64,000 bases of DNA from Clostridium sp. OS1-26 (GCF_030915445.1 NZ_CP133264.1:5427208-5491207), one strand, 5' to 3'. Shown: positions 1 through 9,500, counted from the stretch's first letter. Numbers and translations are program-made. Notes: generated by a model not told the origin, from the sequence alone.

Positions 1-2195
1 TCATATAATTGTCCTGAATTTCCTCCAGGTCCACCAAAATTCTGTCTTACTAAATTAGAATCTTTGTTAGTTCCTTCATTTGAATCCTTCCATTCACTTT
101 CTGGAACGATAGTACCATTTTTTTGAACCCAACTCATAATGTCTTCATCAGAGCCTCTTCCGCCCATGCCTCCTGTGAGCACATATCTTACTTCACCTTT
201 CTTAACTAGCTCTTTAAATTGATCTAAAGTAAGTATTTTGTCAGATCCTGAAAAACCTCCAAGGGCCATTACAGACTCACCAGTATTAACTATTATATCT
301 TGTGCACTGCCAGCAGATGAAACCACAAGCAGATATTTTTCATTTGTTTTGTGGCTTTTTAAGAATTCAATTAATTTCGTATTGTTATTATTAGGACCAC
401 TACCTCCACCAAAGTTATTTCTCTGTCCGCTGGAAAGAAGCTCTAGTCCAGCTGAAGGAGTAACCGCGCTTAGCTTATGTGATATAGGGGTACTTGCACC
501 AATAAGTGGAGTTACTAAAGTTCCTATTAGAGCAATGCTCACCAATGCCTTACTTAACTTCATTTCCTTACTTTTATTTAGATCAGTGTTGTTATCTTCA
601 GTAATGTGTTTTTTCGCTTTTACTACATTTATTATATTCCATATAGCAAGTGCAGCTGAGGCTGTAAAGCACAGAATTAATGATGCTATGATTATAGTCC
701 TTATAGTAGTAGATATACTATTATAGAAATAGGATAGCATTAATAATTGTGTCAATCCTTCTAATACAAAGGATACTGGTAAAATCCAAGACTTCCAACC
801 ACCTTCTTTATGCAATTCGCACATTGCTGTAACTCCTATTCCAGTTAAGGCAGCAATTGGTGGTGCCATCATAGTTAAATAATATGGGTGAAACAATCCT
901 TTTGTAAAACTAAAGTATATAAATTCAGGTGCTAACCAAACACTCCACAATACTAATGCCAACTTTCTTTTATTATCAAAAGGAAATTTTAGTTTTTCCT
1001 TTATTGTTGCTGCTGCAAACCCCAATATAGCAAGTGGTAAGAACCAAACTATTTGATCCGATAAAACATTTTTAGAAAACAATCTTGTTATTCCTGATGG
1101 TGTTTCTCCTCCAAAAGATCCTGCCAGTCCACCTTGACCTCCTCTTGATCCGTCGCCAGTACCTCCTCCACCTGGTGGCTGCATATTTCCATTACCTTGT
1201 CCTGATCCTCTTTGACCTTGATCATCTTTATTTGAAAAATCTCCTGGCACACCTTGTCCCTGATTACCATCTTGAGGACCTGATGGCATTCCTTGACCTA
1301 AATTTTCTTGTGTGGCACTGGAAGTTGCATCAACACCCTCTTTAGATTGATTTTGCCCTTCTTTCATTTCTCCATCCATTTGTCCTCTGCCACCAGCGGT
1401 TTTATTTCCGCCAATAATTCTTTCTAGTCCGTTGTGTCCTAATATAAGTTCCTTAACTGTATTATTAGTACTACTTCCCACAAAAGGTCTATTTGCTGCA
1501 GGTACTGAATCCACAATTAAGGCCCAGGAGAAGGATACCGCTAATAGAACAACCGTTGCAGAAGCAAGATGTATTATTCTCTTTTTGATAGATACTGCTG
1601 AAGAAAGAAGATATGTTATATATAAAGCTGGTGCTACCATATAAGCCTGCAGCATTTTTATATTAAAGCCAACTCCCACGAGAGCTAAACTTATTATAAT
1701 ATACTTAACTTTTCCTTTTTCTGCTGCTATCGAAATGGCCCAGCAAGCAAATAATAGAGTTACCACAAGTAAGTTATCTATCGTATTACTTCTGCTTGCT
1801 GCTACAAACACTGGGGTCACAGCAAGGCATAATGCTGAAATCAAACCTGCTGCGATTCCAAAGGATCTTTTAACAAGATAATATATAAGCCAAACTGAAA
1901 TCACTCCAGCAAGAGCCTGTGGTAAAAGTATACTCCACCCACTAAAGCCAAATATTTTAGCTGATATAGTTTGTATCCAAAATCCTAATGGTGGTTTGTC
2001 AATAGTTACAAACCCTGCTGGGTCAAAGGACACAAAAAAGAAATTTTTAAAACTCATAAGCATGCTCTTTACGCCAGCAGCATAATACTCATTTGCATAT
2101 CCTTCTATACTTATATTTGCAAAATTTAATATTGCAGATAATATTAAAATCAGTGACAATCCTAAAGTTTCTTTTGTGAATTTTACTCTTTTCAT
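1..2195 (-). CDS. GT-C family membrane glycosyltransferase (GT39 / YkcB-like), 3' end outside window
   Basis: Open from the ATG at 2195 (RBS AGGGAGGC at 2203-2210) to the window edge, at least 731 codons, so the C-terminus is missing. The N-terminal half has many hydrophobic helices and a motif typical of the PMT/ArnT family (FVTIDKPPLGFW, about residues 53-64). It should transfer sugar from a polyprenyl-phosphate carrier to an extracytoplasmic acceptor. Residues about 263-368 form a Gly/Gln/Asn-rich insert between membrane segments, and the C-terminal soluble part is also Gly-rich (GGMGGRG). The GtrA and GT2 genes lie directly upstream in the same direction, which suggests one pathway. Family assignment is firm; the acceptor (teichoic acid, protein or other) is unknown. 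Confidence 0.82.
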   Translation of the reverse strand, partial: MKRVKFTKETLGLSLILILSAILNFANISIEGYANEYYAAGVKSMLMSFKNFFFVSFDPAGFVTIDKPPLGFWIQTISAKIFGFSGWSILLPQALAGVISVWLIYYLVKRSFGIAAGLISALCLAVTPVFVAASRSNTIDNLLVVTLLFACWAISIAAEKGKVKYIIISLALVGVGFNIKMLQAYMVAPALYITYLLSSAVSIKKRIIHLASATVVLLAVSFSWALIVDSVPAANRPFVGSSTNNTVKELILGHNGLERIIGGNKTAGGRGQMDGEMKEGQNQSKEGVDATSSATQENLGQGMPSGPQDGNQGQGVPGDFSNKDDQGQRGSGQGNGNMQPPGGGGTGDGSRGGQGGLAGSFGGETPSGITRLFSKNVLSDQIVWFLPLAILGFAAATIKEKLKFPFDNKRKLALVLWSVWLAPEFIYFSFTKGLFHPYYLTMMAPPIAALTGIGVTAMCELHKEGGWKSWILPVSFVLEGLTQLLMLSYFYNSISTTIRTIIIASLILCFTASAALAIWNIINVVKAKKHITEDNNTDLNKSKEMKLSKALVSIALIGTLVTPLIGASTPISHKLSAVTPSAGLELLSSGQRNNFGGGSGPNNNNTKLIEFLKSHKTNEKYLLVVSSAGSAQDIIVNTGESVMALGGFSGSDKILTLDQFKELVKKGEVRYVLTGGMGGRGSDEDIMSWVQKNGTIVPESEWKDSNEGTNKDSNLVRQNFGGPGGNSGQLY

Positions 2196-2268
2196 TTTTA
2201 TCGCCTCCCTTATAAAGTTACCTTTATTTATCCTATTTTAAATAACCTCTATAAAATTCAATACATAC

Positions 2269-2688
2269 CTAGTTGAATACCCATAACTTATACCCAAGAA
2301 AATTTGTTATTTGAGCTATGAATGTTACAATTATTTTTGCTACATATACATTAAGCTCAAAATTTTTTATTAAAAGTTTCATAAATATTATTGTAATTGC
2401 CAGTGAAATTAAGTTAATTACAATAAATTGTAATAATTCATGAACTGTCTTTTTATTTGCGTTTCTATCCCCAAATGTCCAATTCTTATTAAATACAAAG
2501 CTATTTATAACCCCAAAGCTATATCCTGCTATCTGGCTTACTGCATAATTTACTTCAAAGAGACTATGAAATATTGTAAATACAGCAAAATCCATAAGAG
2601 TATTTAATACTCCAATAATAGAAAATCGACTTAAGTTCTTGAATTTTCCATTTAAAACATAGTTGGTTACTCTAATTACTAACTTCAT
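2269..2688 (-). CDS. GtrA family membrane protein (putative lipid-linked sugar flippase)
   Basis: Small polytopic protein with four predicted membrane helices and the GtrA-type sequence FSIIGVLNTLMDFAVF near the N-terminus. GtrA proteins are thought to move undecaprenyl-phosphate-linked sugars across the membrane. The ATG at 2688 (MKLVIRV) is preferred. A TTG 13 codons upstream also keeps the frame open but would lengthen the overlap with the preceding gene. Even from 2688 the gene overlaps the end of the GT2 gene by 17 nt, so translational coupling is likely. It sits between the GT2 enzyme that loads the carrier and the GT-C enzyme that would use it. Confidence 0.82.
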   Translation of the reverse strand: MKLVIRVTNYVLNGKFKNLSRFSIIGVLNTLMDFAVFTIFHSLFEVNYAVSQIAGYSFGVINSFVFNKNWTFGDRNANKKTVHELLQFIVINLISLAITIIFMKLLIKNFELNVYVAKIIVTFIAQITNFLGYKLWVFN

Positions 2689-3640
2689 ATTTCTTATCAA
2701 CTCTCTTATAATTTGTAGTACTGTCAATTATATAAATGGGCCTTCCTTTGCTTTCATCAAAAATTCTTCCAATATACTGCCCCATTATACCTATACTTCC
2801 AAGAGTCATGCCAAACATCATTACATTCATCGCTAAAATTAACCCAAAGTTGATTATCTCTGTTCTGTTTATCATATCTCTTATAATAACAACAATAGTT
2901 ACAATTACTCCTATTAAAAAAGTTAACCCTCCAAAGTACCCCGCAACTACTAGTGGTTTGTAAGAAAATGATGTTATGCCATCAAAGGCTAGCTTCATCA
3001 TTTTCTTTAAAGGGTATTTGGTTTCACCTGCAAATCTTTCTTGCCTAACAAATTCCACAGAGGTTTGCTTATACCCAACCCAACTTACAAGCCCCCTCAC
3101 GTATCTATTTTTTTCAGGAAGTGCTATTAGAGCATCGCATACCTTTCGATCTATGAGTCTAAAATCTCCTGTGTCCACTGGAATATTGACTGTAGTCATA
3201 CTTTTTAGTACTCTATAAAATAATTTAGCAATAATTTTTTTAAAAAGTGTCTCCCCTTCTCTTTTTATTCTTTTACCATAAACAACCTCATAGCCTTCCT
3301 TCCACTTTTCAATCATTTTAAGAATGACTTCTGGCGGATCTTGAAGATCAGCATCTATTACAATGACTGCATCTCCTAAAGCTAAATCCATTCCTGCTGT
3401 TATGGCAGCTTGGTGTCCAAAATTTCGAGAAAAATTTATAAGTTTTATTTTCTCATCATTTTTGCATATTTCTTCTACCTTATCTCTTGTTTTATCTTTA
3501 CTTCCATCATTCACAAATATAATTTCATAATTATCTTCAGCACAATCCATAACCTTTTTTAATCTTTTATAGCTTTCACTAATAACAAGTTCCTCATTAT
3601 ACAAAGGTACTATTACAGAATAAACTGTGCTATTGCTCAT
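2672..3640 (-). CDS. GT2 family polyprenyl-phosphate glycosyltransferase (DPM1/GtrB/CsbB-like)
   Basis: 322 aa. The N-terminal GT-A domain starts SVIVPLYNEE and contains the DADLQDP metal/nucleotide-binding motif at about residues 96-102. The C-terminus has two hydrophobic helices (VAGYFGGLTFLIGVIV and a second near residue 270), as in the bacterial GtrB/CsbB/YkcC group. It should load a sugar from a nucleotide donor onto undecaprenyl phosphate at the inner membrane face. The start at 3640 is preceded by GAGGTGAGG. It is first in a three-gene unit with GtrA and the GT-C transferase, the same composition as known three-component glycosylation systems. The sugar cannot be read from sequence. 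Confidence 0.9.
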   Translation of the reverse strand: MSNSTVYSVIVPLYNEELVISESYKRLKKVMDCAEDNYEIIFVNDGSKDKTRDKVEEICKNDEKIKLINFSRNFGHQAAITAGMDLALGDAVIVIDADLQDPPEVILKMIEKWKEGYEVVYGKRIKREGETLFKKIIAKLFYRVLKSMTTVNIPVDTGDFRLIDRKVCDALIALPEKNRYVRGLVSWVGYKQTSVEFVRQERFAGETKYPLKKMMKLAFDGITSFSYKPLVVAGYFGGLTFLIGVIVTIVVIIRDMINRTEIINFGLILAMNVMMFGMTLGSIGIMGQYIGRIFDESKGRPIYIIDSTTNYKRVDKKYEVSN

Positions 3641-3783
3641 TTACCTCACCTCAATTATTTATATTTGCACTCAATACTGCCTTTCAGTATTAAACTTATA
3701 TTTGTATTTTAGTCTTGGATTGTTACAGTTTCTTTACAGGAAAATCACAACTTAACTACATTTTCATATTTTTACTGTTAGTT

Positions 3784-3828
3784 TTTTGCATATAAAAACT
3801 GCCGGTAAATAGTATTTACCAGCAGTTT
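3784..3828 (-). terminator. Intrinsic terminator downstream of the purH-like gene
   Basis: Arms 3796-3802 and 3822-3828 (AAACTGC/GCAGTTT) extend into 3804-3810/3814-3820 with one mismatch. On the minus strand the stem is followed by a T-rich run. It lies 36 bp past the stop of the purH-like gene. Confidence 0.8.
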
Positions 3829-3863
3829 AAAGCAATAATTTATAATTCTTAAAGTCTTTGATT

Positions 3864-5039
3864 TTAATGATGAAATAGTCTTAATCCAGAATAAACCATA
3901 GCAATATCATATTCATTACATGCATCTATTACTATATCGTCTCTCACTGATCCACCAGGTTGAACAATGTATTTTACTCCACTTTGAGCTGCCCTGTCAA
4001 TGTTATCTCTAAATGGGAAAAATGCATCTGACCCCAATGAAACTTCAGTTAAATTGGATAACCATTCTGCCTTTTCTTCCTTCGTCAATCTGTTAGGTAT
4101 TTCTTTAAACACATTGCCCCATTCTTTCATCTCCATTTGAGTAATATCATCTCTAAGATATTGGTCTATGGCATTGTCTCTCTCTGGCGTTGAAATACCT
4201 TCTTTAAAAGGTAAGTTAAGCACAACAGGAAGCTGTCTTAGGTACCAAATATCTGCCTTTGATCCAGCCAATCTTGTACAATGTATACGGGACTGCTGTC
4301 CTGCACCAACACCAATTACTTGTCCATCTAATACAAAACAAACAGAATTAGACTGAGTATATTTTAACGTAATCATTGAAATAAGCAAATCTCGTTTCGC
4401 TTCTTCTGTAATATTTTTATTATTAGTTACTATGTTATTAAGCATATCTTTATTTGCTAAAATGTCATTTCTCTTCTGCTCAAAGGTTATTCCATAAATT
4501 TCTCTTGTTTCTATCTCTTCTGGTTCATAATCCCAGTCCATTTCTATTATACAATAGTTACCTTTTTTCTTCTTCTTCAAAAGTTCTAGAGCTTCATCTG
4601 TATATCCTGCTGCAATTATTCCATCTGAAACAGATCTACTCAAAATTGTAGCAGTAGGCAAATCAACAACATCGCTTATTGCAGCCCAATCACCAAAAGA
4701 AGACATTCTATCTGCCCCTCTTGCTCTTGCATAAGCAGCGGCAACAGGAGTTAACTCTATATCTTCAACAAAATATGATTTTTTCAATGCGTCACTTAAA
4801 GGAATCCCTACTGCAGCACCTGCTGGACTTACATGTTTAAAGGACGCAGCCGCTGGAAGCTTCGTTGCTTGTTTTAACTCCTTAACCAACTGCCATGAAT
4901 TAAAAGCATCCATAAAATTAATATAGCCTGGATTTCCATTTAGAATCTTAAAAGGTAATTTTCCGCCTTTTGTATAAACTCTAGCTGGCTTTTGATGAGG
5001 ATTACATCCATACTTAAGTACAATTTCAAAATCTTTCAT
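3864..5039 (-). CDS. Phosphoribosylaminoimidazolecarboxamide (AICAR) formyltransferase, PurH-like, stand-alone
   Basis: 391 aa. It corresponds to the AICAR transformylase part of PurH and lacks the N-terminal IMP cyclohydrolase domain, a form seen in clostridia. The catalytic Lys-His pair is K68-H69 in FKHVSPAGAA. It should transfer a formyl group to AICAR in late purine synthesis. The ATG at 5039 is chosen because a strong RBS (GGAGGTTATTTTT) precedes it. The upstream frame to 5123 runs through the ZTP riboswitch and its terminator and is not coding. The ZTP riboswitch upstream is independent support for a purine/folate role. Confidence 0.9.
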   Translation of the reverse strand: MKDFEIVLKYGCNPHQKPARVYTKGGKLPFKILNGNPGYINFMDAFNSWQLVKELKQATKLPAAASFKHVSPAGAAVGIPLSDALKKSYFVEDIELTPVAAAYARARGADRMSSFGDWAAISDVVDLPTATILSRSVSDGIIAAGYTDEALELLKKKKKGNYCIIEMDWDYEPEEIETREIYGITFEQKRNDILANKDMLNNIVTNNKNITEEAKRDLLISMITLKYTQSNSVCFVLDGQVIGVGAGQQSRIHCTRLAGSKADIWYLRQLPVVLNLPFKEGISTPERDNAIDQYLRDDITQMEMKEWGNVFKEIPNRLTKEEKAEWLSNLTEVSLGSDAFFPFRDNIDRAAQSGVKYIVQPGGSVRDDIVIDACNEYDIAMVYSGLRLFHH

Positions 5040-5070
5040 AAAAATAACCTCCAAAAATAAATTAAAACAA

Positions 5071-5105
5071 AAAACCACCTGGATAAATTTATATTTACCC
5101 AGGCG
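5071..5105 (-). terminator. Riboswitch expression-platform terminator
   Basis: Stem between 5074-5088 and 5091-5105 (CCACCTGG against CCAGGCGG with a wobble), followed on the minus strand by a run of six T. The 5' arm reuses the conserved CCGCCTGGG of the aptamer, so ligand-bound aptamer and terminator exclude each other. This predicts that ZTP turns expression on. Confidence 0.85.
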
Positions 5106-5172
5106 GTCGATATTCTTCTTCAATCATGCTCCCTATGGTAAACTCCATTTCCGCCAGTTACATGATCGTTTT
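5087..5172 (-). promoter_or_regulatory. ZTP (pfl motif) riboswitch aptamer
   Basis: The minus strand carries the hallmarks of the pfl RNA in order: TGTAACTGGCGGAAATGG, then a short hairpin, GGGAGCATG, and the 3' block CGACCGCCTGGG. These match the conserved 5' and 3' subdomains of ZTP/ZMP-sensing riboswitches. The gene it precedes is an AICAR (ZMP) transformylase, so ligand and target agree. Recognised by eye; a covariance-model search would confirm it. Confidence 0.93.
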
Positions 5173-5188
5173 TATTCTTTTTTATTTA

Positions 5189-5217
5189 AGTATATCTTAT
5201 AGGTATAGTGTAGTCAA
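5189..5217 (-). promoter_or_regulatory. Sigma-A promoter of the ZTP riboswitch / purH-like transcript
   Basis: TTGACT (5212-5217), 17-bp spacer, TATACT (5189-5194). The predicted start near 5180 is just before the aptamer. Confidence 0.8.
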
Positions 5218-5286
5218 TAATAAAAGATTCTCTGTCTTCCTTATCCTTCCAAACATTTTAAGTAAAACATAATTACATTACATAAC

Positions 5287-6252
5287 TTAATATTGATTGT
5301 AAAATAATCCAGCCCCTTCTATGATTTCCTGTTCTGCAAATAAACTTAAGACAGCTGCATTATAATCACTTAACTTTTGTGACTTCTTTATTTTTTTAGC
5401 ATATTTTTTATTATCTGAGAAAATGTAAATCATATATCCCCATAGTTCTTTCATTCTAAATATTGCATTTTTATCTTCATTATATACTTCTATGTATGTA
5501 TTTAAAATTTCATCATGAAAGTCTTTTAAAACTTTTTTATCTAAATTAGTATTATCTTTTATAGAATCCATTAACCCTGGATTGGCTAGTATACCTCTTC
5601 CAATCATAACTGTTTTTAGTTCTGGAAAAGCTTTAATTAATTTATCACAATCATCAACAGTAAAAATATCACCATTATAACATACTGAGTTAGTACTTAA
5701 AGATAATGCATCTTTAAACGCCTCTAAATTAGGTTTATTTCCATAAAAATCTTTTTGTGTTCTAGGATGAATGATTAATTCTTCTATAGGATATTTATTG
5801 TAAATTTTTATTAACTCATAAAACTCTTCTGGATTATCTTTTCCTATTCTAGTTTTTATAGAAATTTTCATATCATCTATTTTAAATATTTCATCCAAAA
5901 ACGTATCCAGTTCTTCTCTTTTGGCTAAAAATCCTGAGCCTCTATTTTTTGAAACAACCGTTCCAGAAGGACAGCCTAAATTTAAATTAACCTCGTTATA
6001 ACTCAATTGTTGTAATTTTCTAGAAGTAGTAATAAAACCTTCTGAATCGTTAGTAAGTATTTGAGGCACTATATTCATTCCTTTATTATTTTCAGGCAAA
6101 ATGTCTCTTAATTCTTTAGTTTTAAGGCTTGTACTATTATTTGGAACAATAAAAGGTGTAAAGTATTTATCAATATTATTAAAAAATTTTTCATAAGAAT
6201 TTCTATATATGTATCCCGTAATTCCTTCCATTGGTGCTAAATAGTATTTCAT
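5287..6252 (-). CDS. tRNA-dihydrouridine synthase (Dus family)
   Basis: 321 aa FMN-dependent TIM barrel. The N-terminus has the Dus signature LAPMEGITGYIYR, the catalytic Cys94 sits in LNLGCPSGTV, and ISIKTRIG and LIIHPRTQKDFYG are the usual substrate/FMN segments. It should reduce uridine to dihydrouridine in tRNA loops. The start at 6252 has an AAAGGAG RBS. It is transcribed toward the purH-like gene, but that gene has its own promoter and riboswitch. The Dus subfamily (target positions) cannot be assigned by eye. Confidence 0.9.
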   Translation of the reverse strand: MKYYLAPMEGITGYIYRNSYEKFFNNIDKYFTPFIVPNNSTSLKTKELRDILPENNKGMNIVPQILTNDSEGFITTSRKLQQLSYNEVNLNLGCPSGTVVSKNRGSGFLAKREELDTFLDEIFKIDDMKISIKTRIGKDNPEEFYELIKIYNKYPIEELIIHPRTQKDFYGNKPNLEAFKDALSLSTNSVCYNGDIFTVDDCDKLIKAFPELKTVMIGRGILANPGLMDSIKDNTNLDKKVLKDFHDEILNTYIEVYNEDKNAIFRMKELWGYMIYIFSDNKKYAKKIKKSQKLSDYNAAVLSLFAEQEIIEGAGLFYNQY

Positions 6253-6435
6253 TTAATAACTCCTTTATAAATATTCTAAAAACATTATATCAGCCTTCTT
6301 TTTTCTTATCTACCTAATATTAATTAATGTTTAATAATTATAAAGCCCTCCCCTCTCCCCTCGTAATAGTAAATATACTGGTAAATGATAAAGCTTAAAG
6401 AAAAATTTTATAGCGCACTCATGACAATAAAATAA

Positions 6436-6467
6436 TAAAAACCCTCAACATCTCTGTCGAGAGTTTT
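6436..6467 (-). terminator. Intrinsic terminator downstream of the TIM-barrel gene
   Basis: Minus-strand stem AAACTCTC/GAGGGTTT (6459-6466 with 6439-6446, one wobble) followed by T residues. It is 47 bp past the stop at 6514. Confidence 0.65.
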
Positions 6468-6513
6468 ACTGGTGGAGGCAAAGCACAATGGATGAAATCC
6501 ACTAATCTTTTTT

Positions 6514-7335
6514 CTATTTAACTCTTCCTAAACAATCTAACAACATATCCTTATGTTTCCTCATAATTGAACCTTCTGTACCAGTTTTATATTCAAAAAC
6601 AAGCTTAAAATTTAATGATGTATTCTTTAAAACTTTAAAAATACTTTCCCAATCTATACTACCTTGTCCAATAGGATTATGTTCATCAGCTTCCCCAAAA
6701 TTATCATGTAAATGTAATGCAATTAATCTATCTTCAGTTTTTTCTATTAACTCAGGTATATTCCATTTGTTTATATGAGCATGGCCTGTATCAATAAGAT
6801 AGCCTATGTTATCATCCACGTTTTCAATAAATTTTATATATTCCTCCTGAGTAAATAGAGAATCTCCGTTACATCCAACATTTTCAACAGCAAGCTTAAT
6901 TCCTAATTGTTTTGCCATCTTATTTAACCTACTCACTAGCTCATAGGCCCTCTTTTTAGTATTTTCTTTACCAAAAGCAGATGAATAGTAGAATCCTGGA
7001 TGGATAACTATATATTTAGCATTTATTGCTTTAGCAAATAATATAGCTTTTTTATGTTCATTAAAAGTTGTTTCACTTATAAGCTTATTTTCACTAGTTA
7101 AATTTGTATTCCAAGTTGGAGGGTGTATAGAAAATTCTACTTTATACTTATTAAGGATTTGGCTTAAATTACAAATAGTTGATTCCGTATCACACCAATA
7201 CTGCCCATCCATCATTAACTCTATGCTATCTGCACCATAACTTATTAACTTTTGTATATTATCTTCTATATCACAATTGAGTAAACATAAATCAGAATAA
7301 CTTATCATATTTAAATTTAATTCACCCTTTTTCAC
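6514..7335 (-). CDS. Sugar phosphate isomerase/epimerase (xylose isomerase-like TIM barrel)
   Basis: About 273 aa AP_endonuc_2-type barrel. Metal-binding positions are visible: E in LAVENVG, D and H in IDTGHAH, H in ALHLHDN and E in VFEYKTG. Substrate unknown. Start uncertain: the GTG at 7335 has no clear RBS, while the ATG at 7308 (MISYSDL) has AGGGTGA about 13 nt upstream. It follows the ugp operon but is separated from it by a terminator-like hairpin at 7463-7513, so it probably has its own promoter. A role in glycerophosphodiester or sugar-phosphate metabolism is only inferred from position. Confidence 0.78.
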   Translation of the reverse strand: MKKGELNLNMISYSDLCLLNCDIEDNIQKLISYGADSIELMMDGQYWCDTESTICNLSQILNKYKVEFSIHPPTWNTNLTSENKLISETTFNEHKKAILFAKAINAKYIVIHPGFYYSSAFGKENTKKRAYELVSRLNKMAKQLGIKLAVENVGCNGDSLFTQEEYIKFIENVDDNIGYLIDTGHAHINKWNIPELIEKTEDRLIALHLHDNFGEADEHNPIGQGSIDWESIFKVLKNTSLNFKLVFEYKTGTEGSIMRKHKDMLLDCLGRVK

Positions 7336-7462
7336 TAAAATTTTATACTTTTATCTTACTTATAATATGTTAAAGGAATGTTATTTATAGTATAAGTTTG
7401 TGTTAAGACTATACTTTCACTGCTGAAAACAAAACAATTAGTGCTATTCTTGCAAATCAAAA

Positions 7463-7513
7463 AAACATAACCACCTACAAGTAGCTATTTAAGCCATCTG
7501 CAGGCGGTTATGT
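7463..7513 (-). terminator. Terminator closing the ugp operon
   Basis: The minus-strand stem CATAACCGCCTGCA/TGTAGGTGGTTATG pairs fully when G-U is allowed, and a T7 run follows. The inner arm GGCT/AGCT also pairs. A close relative lies at 13795-13850. Confidence 0.8.
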
Positions 7514-7566
7514 ATATATATGGTTTTGACGAAGATAAATTTAATAGCTAGCTTACTTCGAGCTTG

Positions 7567-8679
7567 CTAGAATATTAAATTTTCTGTTTCAATATCGAAA
7601 CTATGAATATAGCTATTATCTATGGCAATTTTTATTTTATCTCCTACTTTAAACTTTATATCCATTGGCACCCTTGCTGTAACATTATATCCATGTAAAT
7701 TCAAATATAGATATGCTTCTGAACCTAAAAGCTCAATTAGCTCTACCTCAGTTTCCATTATAATATAATCTTTTTCTTTTCCTTCCACCTTATTTGACAA
7801 ATACATATGTTCTGGTCTTACACCCAGCTTTATAGTTTTATTTATATATCCACCTTTTTCTAGTTTCTCAACTTTATCCTTTGCAATTTGAAACTTATTT
7901 TCTTCTATTATTCCTAGAACCATGTTATTTTCCTTAATGATCTTTACATCAATAAAGTTCATTTGAGGACTTCCTATGAAACTTGCTACAAACATATTTG
8001 TTGGTTTTTCATAAATAGACATTGGCGAGCCTACCTGTTGAACTACGCCATCTTTCATTACCACAATTTTAGTTCCCATTGTCATAGCTTCCGTTTGATC
8101 ATGGGTAACATATACAAAAGTAGTATTTAATTTTTTATGCAGCTTAGAAATCTCAGCTCTCATTGTTACTCTAAGTTTTGCATCTAAATTAGATAGGGGT
8201 TCGTCCATTAAAAATACCTTAGGTTCCCTAACTATTGCTCTTCCCAAAGCAACTCTTTGTCTTTGTCCCCCAGATAACTCCTTTGGTTTCCGAGTAAGAA
8301 GGTCATTAAGTCCTAATATCTGAGCTGCTTCCTTAACTCTTTTATCTATTTCATTTTTGTCCATTTTTTTCAGCTGTAGTGAAAATGCCATATTTTTGTA
8401 GACATTCATATGAGGGTATAAAGCATAATTTTGAAACACCATAGCAATGTCTCTATCTTTAGACTCTATATCATTTACAAGCGTATCTCCTATATAAAGT
8501 TCTCCTGAGGATATATCTTCTAATCCAGCTATCATTCTAAGAGTAGTGGATTTTCCACATCCTGAAGGTCCAACTAATACCACAAATTCTTTATCTTCAA
8601 TTTCTAAATTTACATTCTTTACTGCATTGTATCCATTTTCATAGCACTTATTCATATTTTTTATAATTACTTTAGCCAT
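7567..8679 (-). CDS. ugpC: ABC transporter ATP-binding protein, UgpC/MsmK type
   Basis: 370 aa. The nucleotide-binding domain has Walker A GPSGCGKST (about 38-46), the Q-loop in VFQNYALYPHMNV, signature LSGGQRQR, Walker B VFLMDEPLSNLD and the H-loop YVTHDQTEAM. A C-terminal regulatory MalK-like domain follows (LGVRPEHMYL). It powers the UgpA/UgpE permease for glycerol-3-phosphate or glycerophosphodiesters. MsmK/UgpC ATPases can serve several sugar importers, so substrate is inferred from the operon. It is the last gene before the terminator at 7463. Confidence 0.88.
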   Translation of the reverse strand: MAKVIIKNMNKCYENGYNAVKNVNLEIEDKEFVVLVGPSGCGKSTTLRMIAGLEDISSGELYIGDTLVNDIESKDRDIAMVFQNYALYPHMNVYKNMAFSLQLKKMDKNEIDKRVKEAAQILGLNDLLTRKPKELSGGQRQRVALGRAIVREPKVFLMDEPLSNLDAKLRVTMRAEISKLHKKLNTTFVYVTHDQTEAMTMGTKIVVMKDGVVQQVGSPMSIYEKPTNMFVASFIGSPQMNFIDVKIIKENNMVLGIIEENKFQIAKDKVEKLEKGGYINKTIKLGVRPEHMYLSNKVEGKEKDYIIMETEVELIELLGSEAYLYLNLHGYNVTARVPMDIKFKVGDKIKIAIDNSYIHSFDIETENLIF

Positions 8680-8715
8680 ATTACACCATCCTATATATTG
8701 GTTTATTTAGAAAAA

Positions 8716-9459
8716 TCATAAACAATTTGTTCCTTGCAAAACCTTATTTAGCTTATCTGGATAATTCGTTATAATTCCATCTATCTTAAGTTCTATCAAC
8801 CTCTTCATATGCTTCTCATCGTCTACTGTATATGCATTGATCATTATTCCATTTTTCTTAATATTATTAACTATTTTCTCATCCATCATTGCTGGAAAGG
8901 AAGGATGTAGTGCATCCGCTCCCACTGTTTTTATATATTCATGGGCATTGTAAAGAATCGCCTCATATAGCAAACCTGTTTTTATACTGTGGTTATATTG
9001 CTTTACTCTAATCATGGAATAATGATTAAAAGAGGATAATAATACGTTTTTTTCTAGTTTAAATTCACATACTTTATCTATTACCTTTTTCTCCAATCCA
9101 CTGTATGCTATTATGTCATTTTTTAACTCTAGATTTAATAATAAATTCTTATCTTTTACATAATCTAAAAATTCATCAAGACTCGGAATCTTTTCTCCTC
9201 GAAATTCTTCACTGAATTTAATTCCTGCATCAAATCTACACAGTTCTTCATAAGTGTAATCATGAATAAAGCCTTCACCATTGGTGGTTCTATTTATAGT
9301 TTCATCGTGACAAATAACTATAATTCCATCCTTTGTCATGTGAAGATCTGTTTCAATACCATTACAACCAGCTTCTACAGCTTTTATAAAAGCAATCATA
9401 GTATTTTCAGGATACTTGCCACTAAAGCCCCTATGTGCAATATTCAAACTTCTTTTCAT
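8716..9459 (-). CDS. Glycerophosphodiester phosphodiesterase (GDPD family)
   Basis: 247 aa. The GDPD signature is complete: NIAHRGFSGKYPENT (catalytic His), IETDLHMTKDGIIVICHDETINRTTNG (metal Glu/Asp and second His) and LNLELKN. No signal peptide, so it is cytoplasmic. It should hydrolyse imported glycerophosphodiesters to glycerol-3-phosphate plus alcohol. It sits between the binding protein and the ATPase of the Ugp importer, matching uptake followed by hydrolysis. Confidence 0.92.
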   Translation of the reverse strand: MKRSLNIAHRGFSGKYPENTMIAFIKAVEAGCNGIETDLHMTKDGIIVICHDETINRTTNGEGFIHDYTYEELCRFDAGIKFSEEFRGEKIPSLDEFLDYVKDKNLLLNLELKNDIIAYSGLEKKVIDKVCEFKLEKNVLLSSFNHYSMIRVKQYNHSIKTGLLYEAILYNAHEYIKTVGADALHPSFPAMMDEKIVNNIKKNGIMINAYTVDDEKHMKRLIELKIDGIITNYPDKLNKVLQGTNCL

Positions 9460-9500
9460 ATCTAAAATCTCCTCTTTATATTTCCTATAGACTTATGGTT

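Noticed and set aside
1085..1345. Frames on both strands in the Gly/Gln-rich region
   Set aside because: Low-complexity shadows of the GT-C gene insert.
5040..5123. 28-codon N-terminal extension of the purH-like frame
   Set aside because: It runs through the ZTP aptamer and its terminator; the strong RBS is before 5039.
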